64,000 nt of DNA from Ilyonectria destructans. Taxonomy: Eukaryota > Ascomycota > Sordariomycetes > Hypocreales > Nectriaceae. The stretch covers positions 310,001 to 374,000 of the forward strand of contig JAHEWK010000033.1 in assembly GCA_020740775.1 (NCBI GenBank), written 5' to 3'. A program made the position numbers and the translations under genes. The notes beneath the pieces are model-generated. The model worked only from the letters and a program-made list of their open reading frames with translations. It did not search any database and was not told the origin of the DNA. Shown piece by piece: positions 34,982 to 45,683 of this stretch (within the stretch, counting starts at the first letter, position 1; every line of letters begins with the position of its first letter).

Positions 34982-36325
34982 AATATATAAGAAAAAGAAG
35001 ATTATAGCTTCAATCCTGAATAAGACAGAGAATAGGAGTGTTGCAAAATATTTGCTGGGAAAATCTGAGAGCTGGGTGCTACAGCGAGAGCGATATCTGA
35101 GTTAGGTGGGCTAGATTGACAATGTTATAAAAAAAGATGGAAGCATTGGGGGACGCGGGGTTGTTGGAAAATTGCACCCATGAAAGAGAAAAGTTTACAA
35201 GAAACTGACCGCCCAGAGCAGGCGGTAGTGGCTGAGGTGCCTCAAATAAATAAAGTCCACCAAGTGTGATGTGCGGCAGCAACCTAGGCAGCAGCAGGGC
35301 AACGGCAAGACAGCTACAGCAAGAAGTGCTGCGGCGAACCACTCGACTGCAGCAAACCACCGCGTCAAACCACTTACTGATTGACGTAGGATCTGCGATA
35401 GTAACTGCATTGAGGGCTATAGACACTAGTCTTAGGAAGCTGTTGGAGAGAGAGAGAGACCCTGTATTACGAAACCTCTGATAGATTGATATCGGGACCT
35501 TAGTCAGAAGGGGGTCTTCCGACCGGTCCGGATGACCGGAAGGAGCAGAGATCGGCATCATTATCATCAATTTGAACACTATTGCATTGATCAATTTGAC
35601 CGCAACATATCCATCAGAAGCTAGTAACTGTTATCATTGGAGTAATAAGAGGTAAGATAGAAATAATTTAACTTTTAAATGGTATATACTACTTATTTAT
35701 CTTATTATAGATATAAAAGAGCTTTAAATTCTAATAGAGTAAAGAGCAGTCTGCTGTTGTCTAGATATTAAAGTAGAGCTTCCATAGTGGGTCTGCACGG
35801 ACAAATTATTCCGAGCACCTTGTAACAAGAAAACCCTTCCTTCCTTAACTGGCCCAGTCCATCCGGGCATAAGAAATAATCCACATCATTCTCATCGCTT
35901 TGAACATTATCGCCCTAATCAAATTGACTGTAACGGATCCAACAATTAGCTCAAGAATGATCAGACACTTACTCGGGAGAAAAGATCATCTCAGCGCAGT
36001 CGGCTTCGGTTTCGGGTTCGGCCTCGCATTCGGCTTCTGTTAACGCTTTGAGCTACTAATAATAGATGGACAATCTGATCATATGAAGTATGGTGGCCTG
36101 GGCGGGTAAATGCTGTGGATATTCCTAGCCTTCAGGAGATAAATAAATTGTCGTCATGCCGGGTTCTACGGACCGTTTACCAAGGGATTCCAATCCGATT
36201 AAAAGCCTGAACAGTCGCCGTCTTGTCCACCATTTCTTGCACAGAATTAATAAACGATATAACGAGCCTTAAGAGAAAAACACAGGTTTTCATTATCTTT
36301 ATCCGAAACTCTATATCAATAACTT
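34982..36325. other. Intergenic with a diverged 51-bp duplication
   Basis: 35556-35606 and 35884-35934 are related copies (roughly three quarters identical, mostly transition differences) separated by AT-rich sequence. No gene recognised. The 171-codon minus frame at 35079-35594 is hydrophobic but has no family resemblance. Confidence 0.45.
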
Positions 36326-37027
36326 ATGTCGCGGATATCAATGGAGGATGATCCTCCTCCGTACACGTCTACTCCCACAGCCCTGAAGAGTTCTCCATCC
36401 ACAGCATTGTCGCATGCTGCAGTATATAAGCCACAAGCATCTCGGTACGCATTCTTGGCACATATTTCTATCTGCGACTTCCTAATATACTAAACAGTGC
36501 TCTGCCATTTGCCAGTGCTTCCTCTTCGATAGCTGCGACGGAACGTCAGCCTCATTATCCGACCCTACTGAGCCTGGATAAGTCACATCAAGGCAGTGGG
36601 CTCGCATTTGGCCCTCCAACCACGTCTCTAGACGGGCTAGTGCCGGATTCGTATTCTTCACCAGTCCCCGAACGATTGAGAGCTATTCGAAGCAGAGACA
36701 GCATCAGCTCAATCAGAAGAGTACCGCCCGACTCCGACTACATGTTGAACCACATATCGGGGCGAAATTATTCACCAAACTTACTCTATTGCTCACATTG
36801 TCACCAGATGATCGAACCAATTAGAAGAGGCCGTCCATCAGCAGCGACTCAGTAAGAAGTATCAACTCTGGAAGAAAGATCCATCATTAACCTTTTACAT
36901 CGCTAGCTTCAAAGCCGTGCTTCTTTTTTTTACTACTGTCTGTGGCGTTGCATTGCCATACATTTATCGGTGGTCCTATGATTCAAGTCAGTGCTGTGAA
37001 TTTTGTGGCGAGATAGTTGAGCGTTGA
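36326..37027 (+). CDS. LITAF-like membrane-associated zinc-binding protein
   Basis: Three exons (36326-36444, 36498-36851 and 36907-37027) with canonical GT-AG introns of 53 and 55 bp give an uninterrupted 197-residue protein. The N-terminal 130 residues are Pro/Ser-rich (DDPPPYTSTP). Then come YCSHCHQMIE, a hydrophobic stretch (AVLLFFTTVCGVALPYIY) and CCEFCGEIVER at the C-terminus. CxxC, hydrophobic segment, CxxC is the layout of LITAF domains, which bind zinc and insert into the cytosolic face of endosomal or plasma membranes. The PPPY motif fits, since LITAF proteins recruit WW-domain ubiquitin ligases. The assignment is by architecture; the gene appears intact among damaged neighbours. 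Confidence 0.62.
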
Positions 37028-37939
37028 AGACTTTAATAAACTTGGCATTAGGCTTACGTTCAGACGGTAAAGGGTAAAGGAACGGACATGCATGTAGTAG
37101 TGAAATTACGGGTCAGGATTCACACAGTCTTTAATTTTCAATTAGTCAATAATGCTGGTGAAAAGTTACACTTTAAAAACTCGAGTCGCTGCCTCGTAGA
37201 ACTGGAACAATATACAGAGTACTTCACAAACCCGATAAGTAATCGGTCTGATCCCTTGTCAATGTAGGTCGGACCTAACAATACTTCAAGCGTCAACCTC
37301 TCTAGAAACGAGAAGGGTATTGATATAGAATGGAATGCAATGGATATCTATTGCGAACTAGGCTACATACCATGTTTTCGCGGGAGCTGCGGTATCTCAG
37401 CCAATGGTGTCACGCCTGCGTATTTTTCTAAAAATGCCTTTGCTGTAGTGCTCGGTTTCGCACTCGGGATCTGATAAACTAACCTAACTAGGGTAATCTA
37501 TAGCCCCTTTACGGATACGCATGTTCATGTCTTTAGCATGCTCCACGCAAAAACGTCCGCGCTAGCCAGCGGCAAGCTAAGGTTGTGTTCTAGGAATGGC
37601 TAATGAGTGAATAAGTACTTCCGGGTGGTGCAGGCAACAAGACGGGAATACGGCAGCTTGTTTTGATCTCCAGCTTTCTAGACGTTCAAACTCGGTATGG
37701 TTATTGTAGTAACTATGCTTCACTTCGGAAGATGCTGATCCAAGTCTCTGTATCTGGTCTCTGGAATTAAACAGTAATGGTTTCTTGTTCTTGACTAATT
37801 TGAGTCTTTCTTGACAAACGGATCGACTCCAGCTACCAGAATGGCTGATGTGACTTGCCAATACATCCGCACACTAGTATATCTTGAATTTCACATGGCA
37901 TTAAAGCCCTGCCACTAATTACGGCAACTACTCTCCGGC
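37028..37939. other. Intergenic, no gene recognised
   Basis: A 94-codon minus frame at 37577-37861 has no family resemblance and is not called. Confidence 0.4.
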
Positions 37940-39270
37940 ATGGCTGGACACTCTAGCGGTGGTAGTAGCGAATATCGTAACGACTACGGCCAACATAATC
38001 AACATGACCAGTCGTCAAATTCTTACTGCGACGAGGGCAATCAGGAAAATGGCTATAATACTAGATACTCTAGTGGCTATTATGAGGAAACGTGAGTCAT
38101 ACTTGGTCACAATGTGTGCAACATATCTAACACTACTCCTTTAGGGGATATAATAATAGCGAGCACAATACGTATCATCAGAACGATGATTACTACGATC
38201 AATATAGCCGACACGAATATAGATATCAAGCCACTGGGGGCGCTGATCAAGTACCCTTTGAAACCTACAACTTCCGGGGCGGATAGTGCAGATCAATCCC
38301 CACTCCTGACACCGAAGATCCTCGCATGACCGAAATTGGCTACGGTTGCATTCTGACGTACAGCTAACTGATTAAGCCAAAAGTGAAGTGCAGACTCCAG
38401 TAGGAGGCGCTGATAATAGCGTATGTAGAGATGCCTAAAGGTGACAGCTACCGTGAGCATTGCGGCGTACCATACAACAGTTCCGGAGATGATGAGACAA
38501 GCAGTTATGGATACCACCGTTCCTCATCACAGGTATCTTTTGGCGTTGGCGAATCGGCGGCACCCTCAGAGATCATAACGGACTTCGCCAATTATCTGCC
38601 TGCCAGTCAGCGTACTAAAGAACCATACCCGGACTGGAGGTCCGAGGATAATGTCCCCATATCCAAGGAGGAGATTGAGGAAATCTTTCTTCACCTGACA
38701 ACCAAGTTTTGGTTTCAACAGGATAGCATGACGGATATGTATGACCACTTCTTGACCCTCCTTGACTCGAGGGCCTCCCGAATGCCACTAGCTCTAGCTT
38801 TCATATCTCTTCATGCTAATTACATCGGCGAGGATAACGCCAATTACCGCAAGTGGTACTTTGCGGTTGGCCTTGAACTTGAGAACGATGGACTCATGGG
38901 CAGCTCAAAATCGGGGGTCAAGGGTAAGCAAGGTGCGTCGAAGAATAAGAAGGGGAACGATCTAGAAGACACAACAATTCCCTCTTAGGATGCCGAACAA
39001 GACGATAGTTTTGAAGCAGCTGAGGAGCGCTGGAAGTCTAAGATAAGGAACATGCCAATGCACTATTGTATTCGTCAACTAGCCCTCTTTCTTCTTTGTT
39101 AGGGGGAAGCCAACCAGTTTACAAACAGCAGGTAAACCAGATACCACCTGGGCCAAAGCAATTTCTTATTGCCGGCTTTGGAGTTACCCTAGCATCGTTA
39201 ATCCGGATTCTTGATACAATTAGTGAGCGGGCGTATAGTCCCAGGCGCTGGCCGGAATCTCAAGGTAGGT
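37940..39270 (+). pseudogene. FKS1: 1,3-beta-glucan synthase (FKS1) N-terminal duplicate, broken
   Basis: Starts with the Tyr/Asn/Gln/Gly-rich N-terminus typical of fungal FKS1, with a GT-AG intron at 38093-38144. After a damaged stretch it continues in the 38431-38988 frame with EPYPDWRSEDNVPISKEEIE, FQQDSMTDMYDHFLTLLDSR and ANYRKWYFAVGLEL, the conserved FKS1 cytosolic domain. It then stops (TAG 38986-38988). The same frame resumes after the stop with SFEAAEERWKSKI and RQLALFLLC-stop-GEANQ, where intact enzymes have Trp (TGG to TAG). It then jumps to a transmembrane piece ending ERAYSPRRWPESQ, far downstream in the real enzyme. FKS1 is essential and about 1900 residues, so an intact copy must exist elsewhere. 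Confidence 0.82.
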
Positions 39271-40688
39271 CCTTCGGACCCAACCTCAATCCCGGAGGCT
39301 GCCGGAGGCCGCTCTAATCTTCATCTATAAGACTGATCCCTAGCCCTTCGTCAGATAGGAAATCACGAGCTTTCATTATCATCACTCTGATCCTATCCAC
39401 TCAGTGTGACACTCCACGAGGGTCAGGGCTGGGGCTGGTGTCACTTGGGGACTTGGTAGAATGCGGCGTGCAGTCCCAAATATCAGTGTGTTGGACCCAG
39501 ATGGCATTATGGGGGAAATTGGCAGATCAGGGATGGCGACTGTGCAAGGGATATAGAGAGGTTGTCGTTTCAACAAGCTATTAGAGGGATCATGGGTTTT
39601 ACAGTCAGAGTTTTCTTGAGTTTAGGGCCTCCAGCCCAGCTATTAGTACAGCAAGTAATTTACTTCGTTTCTTCCCATCTCTTTGAAGTCCCTAGTACAT
39701 TGGAGTGTGATCACACTTATTCAGCCTCCAAAACCTCAATTGTTGGTCGGGCAATTGAGGAATTCCAATTTCCAGTCAGTCTCTAGCCTAAGTTGCACAG
39801 CGCCGTGATCCCAGCGGTAGAGGCGGACACAACATACGACTGATAGTATTGGTGACGCATGAGAGGGGCCGGGATGGTGTACTCGAGGATTCCGCTGTTG
39901 CCGAGTCCTCCGCCAGGCCACCCTGCCGCTCGATATACCAGGTTAGCGCAAAAAGGTAGACACAACCAGCCATGTAGAACCACTGGTCGGACCTGAACCA
40001 CGAACTGTCTAACATTGCGCTCTGCAAGTCCTGCCGTGGGCCCTACAAGTCTCCTGCCAAACAAAAGCTGATCTCAAAGGCAGACCATACTGGGCTGCGG
40101 CTAAAGGCAGCTTTTATGTGATGTATGAGGAGCTGGTAGACTAGTCTTGTCACATTTTGGCTGCATTCAATAGGATCCGACAACGGATAGGATCCTATGT
40201 CTGGGCTGCTACAAGTCCGCTACAGCTGGAACCCTGTTTTGACCATGTAAGATAAGCCTATCTTAACTATCGTCGGTATCATCAATAAAAGACTGACCCT
40301 CAGACTGTCAGTTAAATGTCAGTATTTTATAAATGAAGAGCTTTTGTAGTAGGGTTGTGCAAAGATAGACGGAGTAGCCAGGCGAGAGTAAGGTAGTAGT
40401 CGATTGATACAGAGACCAAAACTTGATCAGCTTCAGTATCTGGCTTCTTGGCCGAACTCATGTAGAAAAGGAGGCGAGGCCCTAGCGTCATCATGGCTGT
40501 GAAACCGTCTGTGTCAGTAGTGCCGTGCCGGAGACGGGAGACTCCGTTACGAAATGAATGACGAATTTCTGAATGAATGACAAATTTCTGCTTCCTCTAA
40601 GATGCGACATGCCCCTGGCCTCTACTGAACAAAAAGCGTGCCTAGACCGCATAGCTAACAAGAGTTTGCATTGAGCCATATCAACAAT
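39271..40688. other. Intergenic, one hairpin
   Basis: Possible further debris of the FKS1 duplicate up to about 39790, but I cannot identify it. Includes the hairpin listed at 40170-40198. Confidence 0.4.
40170..40198. repeat. Perfect 9-bp inverted repeat
   Basis: ATAGGATCC (40170-40178) and GGATCCTAT (40190-40198), separated by 11 bp. No gene context that makes it a terminator; function unknown. Confidence 0.7.
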
Positions 40689-41661
40689 ATGGTTTTCAGC
40701 AAGTTCATTCTCTTTCTTTTCTTGCGAGCGGCTCTGGCTCGCCATATTTGTTCTCCATCGGCATCGGTATCTTGTATATGTGTAAGTACCGCCAGCTACA
40801 AAATATTCGGTCGTATCACCGCCGTTAGAAGTTGGAAAAAGTTGACAATAAAATGGATGTACTCTAGGCTCCGGAAGACTCCTGTTGGCCCTCGGCGAAT
40901 GACTGGAACAATTTTAACACCACTGTCGCCGGCAAACCTATTGCTACGAGGCCCGTTGCACTTCCATGTTATCTTGGTCCCGAATATGTCAAGGAAGCAT
41001 GTGCGACTGTCCTGGTTGGATGGTACAATTCCTCCTTTGTTTCGGAAAACCCCGTCGACTAGACTGTCCTGTTAATATTACTTGCTTGCCTATCGACACT
41101 GCTACTACTAGTTCTCACGTTACAAATTCCTGCTCCATCGGCAGTTATCCTCGATACGCCGTCAACGTGACTGCCGTCAAAGACATAGCAGCCAGGTTGG
41201 CCTTTGCACAAAAGAAAAATCTGACAGTGGTAGTAAAAGCTACTGGACATGGCATCTTAGGTCGCAATGATGGCTACGGCAGCATAGAAGTCTGGTTGCG
41301 ATACTTTAGACAGGGCATCTCGTTCCAGGGTAGCTTCGACTCTTCCACCGGTTCCACTGCATCTCACTGGCAAGGCACCGCCAGGAAGTTTGGTTGTGGT
41401 TATATGTGGCACGATGTTTACGCAGCGGCTAAAGAATACAATGTCGTGGTTGTTGGTGGCGGCAGCCCGACTGTCTCCAGTACCGGGGGTTGGATGCAGG
41501 GAGGAGGACATGGCCCCGCTAGCCACACCTTCGGTCTTGGAGCTGATCAAGTTCTCGAGGCAGAAGTTGTTCTCGCGAATGGAACTCTTGTCACCGCAAA
41601 CGCATGTCAGAACCAGGACCACTACTTTACTATCCGTGGTAGAGGAGCAGGAACATACTAA
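40689..41661 (+). pseudogene. BBE-type FAD-linked oxidoreductase, frameshifted and truncated
   Basis: Secreted berberine-bridge-enzyme-like flavoprotein. The first exon 40689-40781 gives a signal peptide (MVFSKFILFLFLRAALA). An intron 40782-40867 joins it to APEDSCWPS, the usual N-terminal Cys motif of these oxidases. A small insertion at about 41055 shifts the frame; the following part (YPRYAVNVTAVKDIAARLAF, VVVKATGHGILGR, GGWMQGGGHG, LGADQVLEAEVVLANG) is the FAD-binding domain. The protein is cut off after the FTIRGRGAGTY segment, so the substrate-binding domain and BBE tail (about half of the protein) are missing. The break point coincides with a short palindrome (41659-41681). Confidence 0.82.
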
Positions 41662-42515
41662 CACTTAGCAACCTAGTGTTAACAACTCTACTAGAGACTT
41701 ACTATAGAAGTATTAGGTGTTGAAAATGCTGGATTTGTTAAAAGAAACCCCGTGTTATTTTGACCTTGTAACAGCAGGAAGTTGCCCATTGATAGAGAGG
41801 ACAACCTTAATATAGAAAACGCTAAAATTAACAATTGAAACCCTAAAGAACCTGTGTTATGTTGACTCTGTAGTAATAGCAACTCGCTCTGATGGGGCAG
41901 ACAGCACACAAGCAGTAGAGAATCTAAGAAGCCTGACATGTTGAGATGGGTTGAGCTGATTTGGCGCTGATAAGGACCGACACGGGGCTCGCCAAGACAC
42001 TGGCTACATCACTCACGATCACTACAATCTAATGACTGATACACCTGAGACCAATATATAAACAACATCTATTACCTAAATAAAAACCAAGTTACATCAC
42101 CATTAAATAAAACTTGGTTGCACTTCATCACAACAAGTGAAACCTCTTGCTCAGACTGTAACACCCCAATATTTGTCACATTTCGGGGTCATATCCTAGA
42201 CAACGTGACTTTCCTTACTTTCTCCTCTTATCTCAGACCACATCGCCGGCCCTGTGACCATGATCCCGGTCCCCGGGACCCACAGGGCCCCGGCCCCTGT
42301 GCGGCGGCGACGGACTGCCGCCTCCGGCAGCAGCCGACTTCATCATGTATAAAAGACGGGCTCTAGGCCCGTCCCTTAGCTAGAAATCAAGAGCTTCTCA
42401 CACATATGATCATTTCCATCCACTAGATGCAACAATATTCCTTATAGAAATTCAACACGACCTAAATAAGTTCACCATACTTGGGAATCGACGAGGTAAA
42501 CCGTTACATCTAAAG
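41662..42515. other. Repeat-like AT-rich region ending in a GC-rich hairpin island
   Basis: 41700-41930 contains two diverged tandem units (shared GTGTTAT-TTGAC block). A palindrome TAACACT/AGTGTTA lies at 41659-41681, and a TATA-like TATAAAC occurs near 42056. This could be remains of an LTR or other insertion that truncated the BBE gene, but no target duplication was found. A TATAAAA lies at 42348-42354. Confidence 0.4.
42268..42330. repeat. Cluster of three GC-rich palindromes
   Basis: GGTCCC-C-GGGACC (42268-42280), a near-perfect 21-bp palindrome CACAGGG...CCCTGTG (42281-42301) and CTGCCG-CCTC-CGGCAG (42315-42330) lie back to back in otherwise AT-rich sequence. Probably hairpin-forming; possibly an element end. 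Confidence 0.75.
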
Positions 42516-43271
42516 TCAAAATATACCACGATTCCTAACCGCCCCAGAGCTCTTCGTCGTAGTAGTGACAGCACTCGTCGCAGTAGCAACAGTGGAGCTC
42601 TTCGTAGTGGTAGTGACAGCGCTCTTCCCAGCCACAGGCTTAAAGACATTAATCAGGTTCTTGCCGCCACACATTTCCTTCGCGTTTCCAGTGCAGGGAG
42701 TGTTGCAATCCGTCTGGTTCTTAGACTTTTGCCCGTCGACAAAGCTGCCGCACCAGCATTGGTTGCCTTGCTTCACACCAGCGAAGAAGGTGGTCCGACC
42801 GGTGGAAGTTACCCAACACTTGTTTTCACAGTTCTTGATCCGCAGCGCCTTGGAGTTGTTGCTGGCTAGCGTTTCCAGAACAGGGAATTTAGGATCGTCG
42901 TCTATGTAGCAACCCATAGCAGTCCATGAAGTAGGAGAGGCTACGTGAGAAGACGTCTTGGTGGTCGTTGTTGTCGGAAGGGATTTGGTGGTGGTGGAAG
43001 TGAGAGTGGCGAGTCTCTCCTGGGTCAAGATGCAGTAAGACTGGTACCGCCATGGTGTGCAGTCTGTACCGACGGAGGGATTCCATTTATGAAATTCCTC
43101 AGCGGAGATGGCGAACATGTGGCGAATATATTGGCAGGTATCTGAACCACCATTGTTGTACCACTCGACGCAAGTGGAGATGGTGTTTGGATCCCACTGA
43201 AGCAGGGGCGTGGAACTGGCTGCGGCCAGACCAAGGCCCCAGCCGAGAGCGAGGATGACTGTGGGCTTCAT
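42516..43271 (-). CDS. Secreted LysM plus WSC domain protein
   Basis: 251-residue secreted protein. The start at 43271 gives a signal peptide (MKPTVILALGWGLGLAAA). Residues about 23-75 form a fungal LysM-type module (CVEWYNNGGSDTCQYI, FAISAEEFHKWNPSVG, CILTQ), predicted to bind chitin oligomers. A Thr/Ser-rich linker leads to a WSC domain (about 115-205: MGCYIDDD, CENKCW, QGNQCWCGSFVDG, CNTPCTGN, MCGG), a Cys-rich carbohydrate-binding module. A second Thr-rich tail follows. No GPI signal is seen. The reading frame is intact. Its position beside a LysM/GH18 chitinase suggests a role in chitin binding or wall protection within the same cluster; that is an inference. Confidence 0.85.
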   Translation of the reverse strand: MKPTVILALGWGLGLAAASSTPLLQWDPNTISTCVEWYNNGGSDTCQYIRHMFAISAEEFHKWNPSVGTDCTPWRYQSYCILTQERLATLTSTTTKSLPTTTTTKTSSHVASPTSWTAMGCYIDDDPKFPVLETLASNNSKALRIKNCENKCWVTSTGRTTFFAGVKQGNQCWCGSFVDGQKSKNQTDCNTPCTGNAKEMCGGKNLINVFKPVAGKSAVTTTTKSSTVATATSAVTTTTKSSGAVRNRGIF

Positions 43272-43945
43272 GGCGAGAAAGAGGACGACTCTCTGTTCTT
43301 TGCAATTTGTGATTCTGCAAGAATGAATGATCAGAGGGGAAAAAGTATAAGCAATGAACAAGAGAGTGAAGAGGGACGGCGAAGGACCTTGGTCAAGGAG
43401 CTGAGAACGAGCCCGACTTACATGTAAGCCCCTTCAGATCTCGGAAAGCCTCGGCAAGCAAGGGACCATGTTAATTAAAGTGGTTCGAGCCGGGAGCGAT
43501 GACCAAAGGCCCTAATTTCACTGATCCAAGTCTGCACCCAGACGGCTCGGACCATCGCTTGCAAGTTGCGGCAGAGCCCCCTGTCTCCTAACCCCCCGTA
43601 TACCTTGTGATCCCTACACCAACAACATTCTCCGCTATGGGTACGGAGTACATGCACCTTGGCAATGCGGCCGAGAATGATATGCATTGTTTCATTGCAT
43701 GTGGTAATATCTAGCCCTGAGGTTCCCTTACCAACAGGAAGAGAGGTATTATACTGCAGTCTCGTGTGTCGTATATCCCTCTCTCTTGTCTTCGACCTGT
43801 TTTACTTCACCTCAAGTCACTCATTTCCATCTCTCATACTCTCTACATTCCGGAGCATCACGTTTGACTCCCTAGCCGCTCATTTTTATCTTCTATACTC
43901 TCTATTGTTTTGAGAATCACTTCATTATTTACCGACGCAGCCCAT
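43272..43945. other. Divergent intergenic region
   Basis: Lies between the minus-strand LysM-WSC gene and the plus-strand Cys-rich pseudogene, so it probably holds both promoters. Pyrimidine-rich tracts near 43750-43910. No gene recognised. Confidence 0.4.
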
Positions 43946-44830
43946 CATGCAGTTGCGACTTACTTATCCGCATTCCCTTCCTTCCCATAGTCACAGTCTT
44001 GGCCGGTGGCTACGCCGGCACTATGGAGCGTGTGTGGTTATACTACGCCTACCAGATAGACCAGCTCAATGACTAGGTGGATCGCACCCTTGGTTACAAG
44101 TGAAAGAGCTGGGACCCTACGCAGAAAGAATGCAGACCAAAAAAGAAGGGCGTGGTCCAATGGCAAGCGTGCAAAGAGGCCCTCCCGAACAGAAAGTGCA
44201 ACTTCAGCGATCTACTTAACACTCTCGGGGGCGTCGCTGGCAAGGATGAACTGGCTGCTGACAAGGACGGAAATCTCTTGAAGAAGCTAGAGACGAACCC
44301 TGATCCGAAAGAGACTGCCAAGAATGTGTGGAAACACGACTACGACAGGCAACGTTCCCGATTACTTGCCATACAGGTACATTAAGGGTGGTGATAGAGA
44401 TTATGTGAAGTGCGTCACCCGGGTCGGAGATGTGGTGGCCAAAGCCGTCACGGACGGAAAGAAGACTTCCGACAAGGCGTGGCTGTTCGACCGCTTCAAT
44501 GAGTGTACAGAGCAGATCAGATTCGCCAGGGTGGCCGAACATGGGCCCTATCTCATTGCGGAAGCCCAAGACAAACTGCCCGAGGACATCACTGTGAAGA
44601 AGGAAACTGTTGGCCCTGGTCAAAATCCGCTCGCCCCTACAAGGAAGTGGGAGACGGTGGATTGGGAGAAGACCATGTCAGACGCAGTGAGTTCTAAGTA
44701 CGACATGGAGGAGTTGCAGACAATCATGCAGGATGTGAAGGACAAGTTTTACCTGGATACGACAGCTCAAGAACATAGAGCTGTGATTCAGGCTTATGCC
44801 AGCGTCGATGCCAAGATCAAAGGGTGTTAG
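43946..44830 (+). pseudogene. Secreted Cys-rich protein of the chitinase cluster, degenerate
   Basis: Upstream ATG 43946 starts a hydrophobic leader whose frame does not run into the body. The body reads TMERVWLYYAYQIDQLND, then an in-frame TAG and TGA (near 44075 and 44101), then KKGVVQWQACKEALPNRKCN. It shifts frame again at about 44343 and continues as YIKGGDRDYVKCVTRVGDVV to a Cys-terminated end. The protein would be about 280 residues with paired cysteines. I do not know its function; such proteins accompany killer-toxin-like chitinases in fungal genomes. At least two stops and two frame changes make it a pseudogene. Confidence 0.6.
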
Positions 44831-45002
44831 GTGGAACGAGAGCTGGGGTACATAAACATGCAGTTTGGTGAGGAAGTCAAGGTCTTGTAATATTAGGAGG
44901 TTGTGGTAGAGGGTTAAGATCTATTTGTTTGCATGTATCATTGATAAATTCCATTGAGCCGTTCAAAGAAGGCAGTCACTTAGCCGAGAACGCTTCGTTC
45001 AT

Positions 45003-45683
45003 TTATTCTATCTTTTTGCACTCATCCAACTTCAAATAGCATCTATCCTCGATGATCCACGTCACCTCCATGTCAACGTCATCCACATCGCACACCAGTC
45101 CTCCATTCTCTGATCCCCACAAATAAGCCATTTCCAGTTGAGGTCCGTTCAGCAAGAGTCCCGACTGAGGATCAAGAAACCTGACATTCTCCCTGGGACA
45201 TCCGTAAAAACAGGCCTCGAACGTGGTGCCCCATAACACGATACTGTCTTCTATCACCATGTGAAGCTCTTGCAGTGCCGTGAAGTCTCCCATAAACCGG
45301 TCACTATTGTAAAAGAAGTAGCTATACATTCGTTGATCCCTATCCGTCCGGATTGTAAACCTGAGACGTTGTATTTCCGCCAAATGAGGCGCAAGGCGTT
45401 CCGGTTTTTCATCGTCGACGTAGATCATATCCGTCTCAAAGTTGACCCAGACGTAGCGAGGCTCAGACCCGTTGTTGGTTGTGGTGAAGAAGGATTTCCG
45501 ATAAGGCACACACTGACGGGCTTCCTGGCTCGCTTGCACGGCTCCAGGGGGGGGCGTAGGCGATGAAAAGTCTGTTGTGTCGGTGCGTATGTGGACGATA
45601 CGAGGGCCCGCTGCGAAGCCCCAAATGAGGGCACGGAGGTCAAAGGGGAGGCGCGGAAAGGCGTGAAACGAGGCGGTGGCCAT
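45003..45683 (-). CDS. 2EXR-domain protein
   Basis: 226-residue protein on the minus strand. The start at 45683 places the family signature at the N-terminus: FHAFPRLPFDLRALIWGFA, the 2EXR motif (F-x-x-F-P-x-L-P-x-x-L-R-x-x-I-W). These are lineage-expanded fungal proteins of unknown role, often near HET and other variable genes. Downstream lie an aromatic-rich region (YVWVNFETDMIYVDD) and a conserved-looking RLRFTIRTD strand. An in-frame upstream ATG at 45947 would add an unconserved leader. Frame intact. Confidence 0.75.
   Translation of the reverse strand: MATASFHAFPRLPFDLRALIWGFAAGPRIVHIRTDTTDFSSPTPPPGAVQASQEARQCVPYRKSFFTTTNNGSEPRYVWVNFETDMIYVDDEKPERLAPHLAEIQRLRFTIRTDRDQRMYSYFFYNSDRFMGDFTALQELHMVIEDSIVLWGTTFEACFYGCPRENVRFLDPQSGLLLNGPQLEMAYLWGSENGGLVCDVDDVDMEVTWIIEDRCYLKLDECKKIE

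Noticed and set aside
35079..35594. 171-codon hydrophobic minus-strand frame as a membrane protein gene
   Set aside because: Composition follows simple-sequence bias, there is no family resemblance, and it overlaps diverged repeats.
39736..40064. Minus-strand frames resembling a membrane protein (QWFYMAGCVYLFALTWYIE)
   Set aside because: Only one helix-like stretch, no family recognised and stops in all frames nearby.
41679..42127. Solo LTR beginning TGTTAACA and ending AACA
   Set aside because: No 4-6 bp target duplication at the proposed ends and no second copy in the window.
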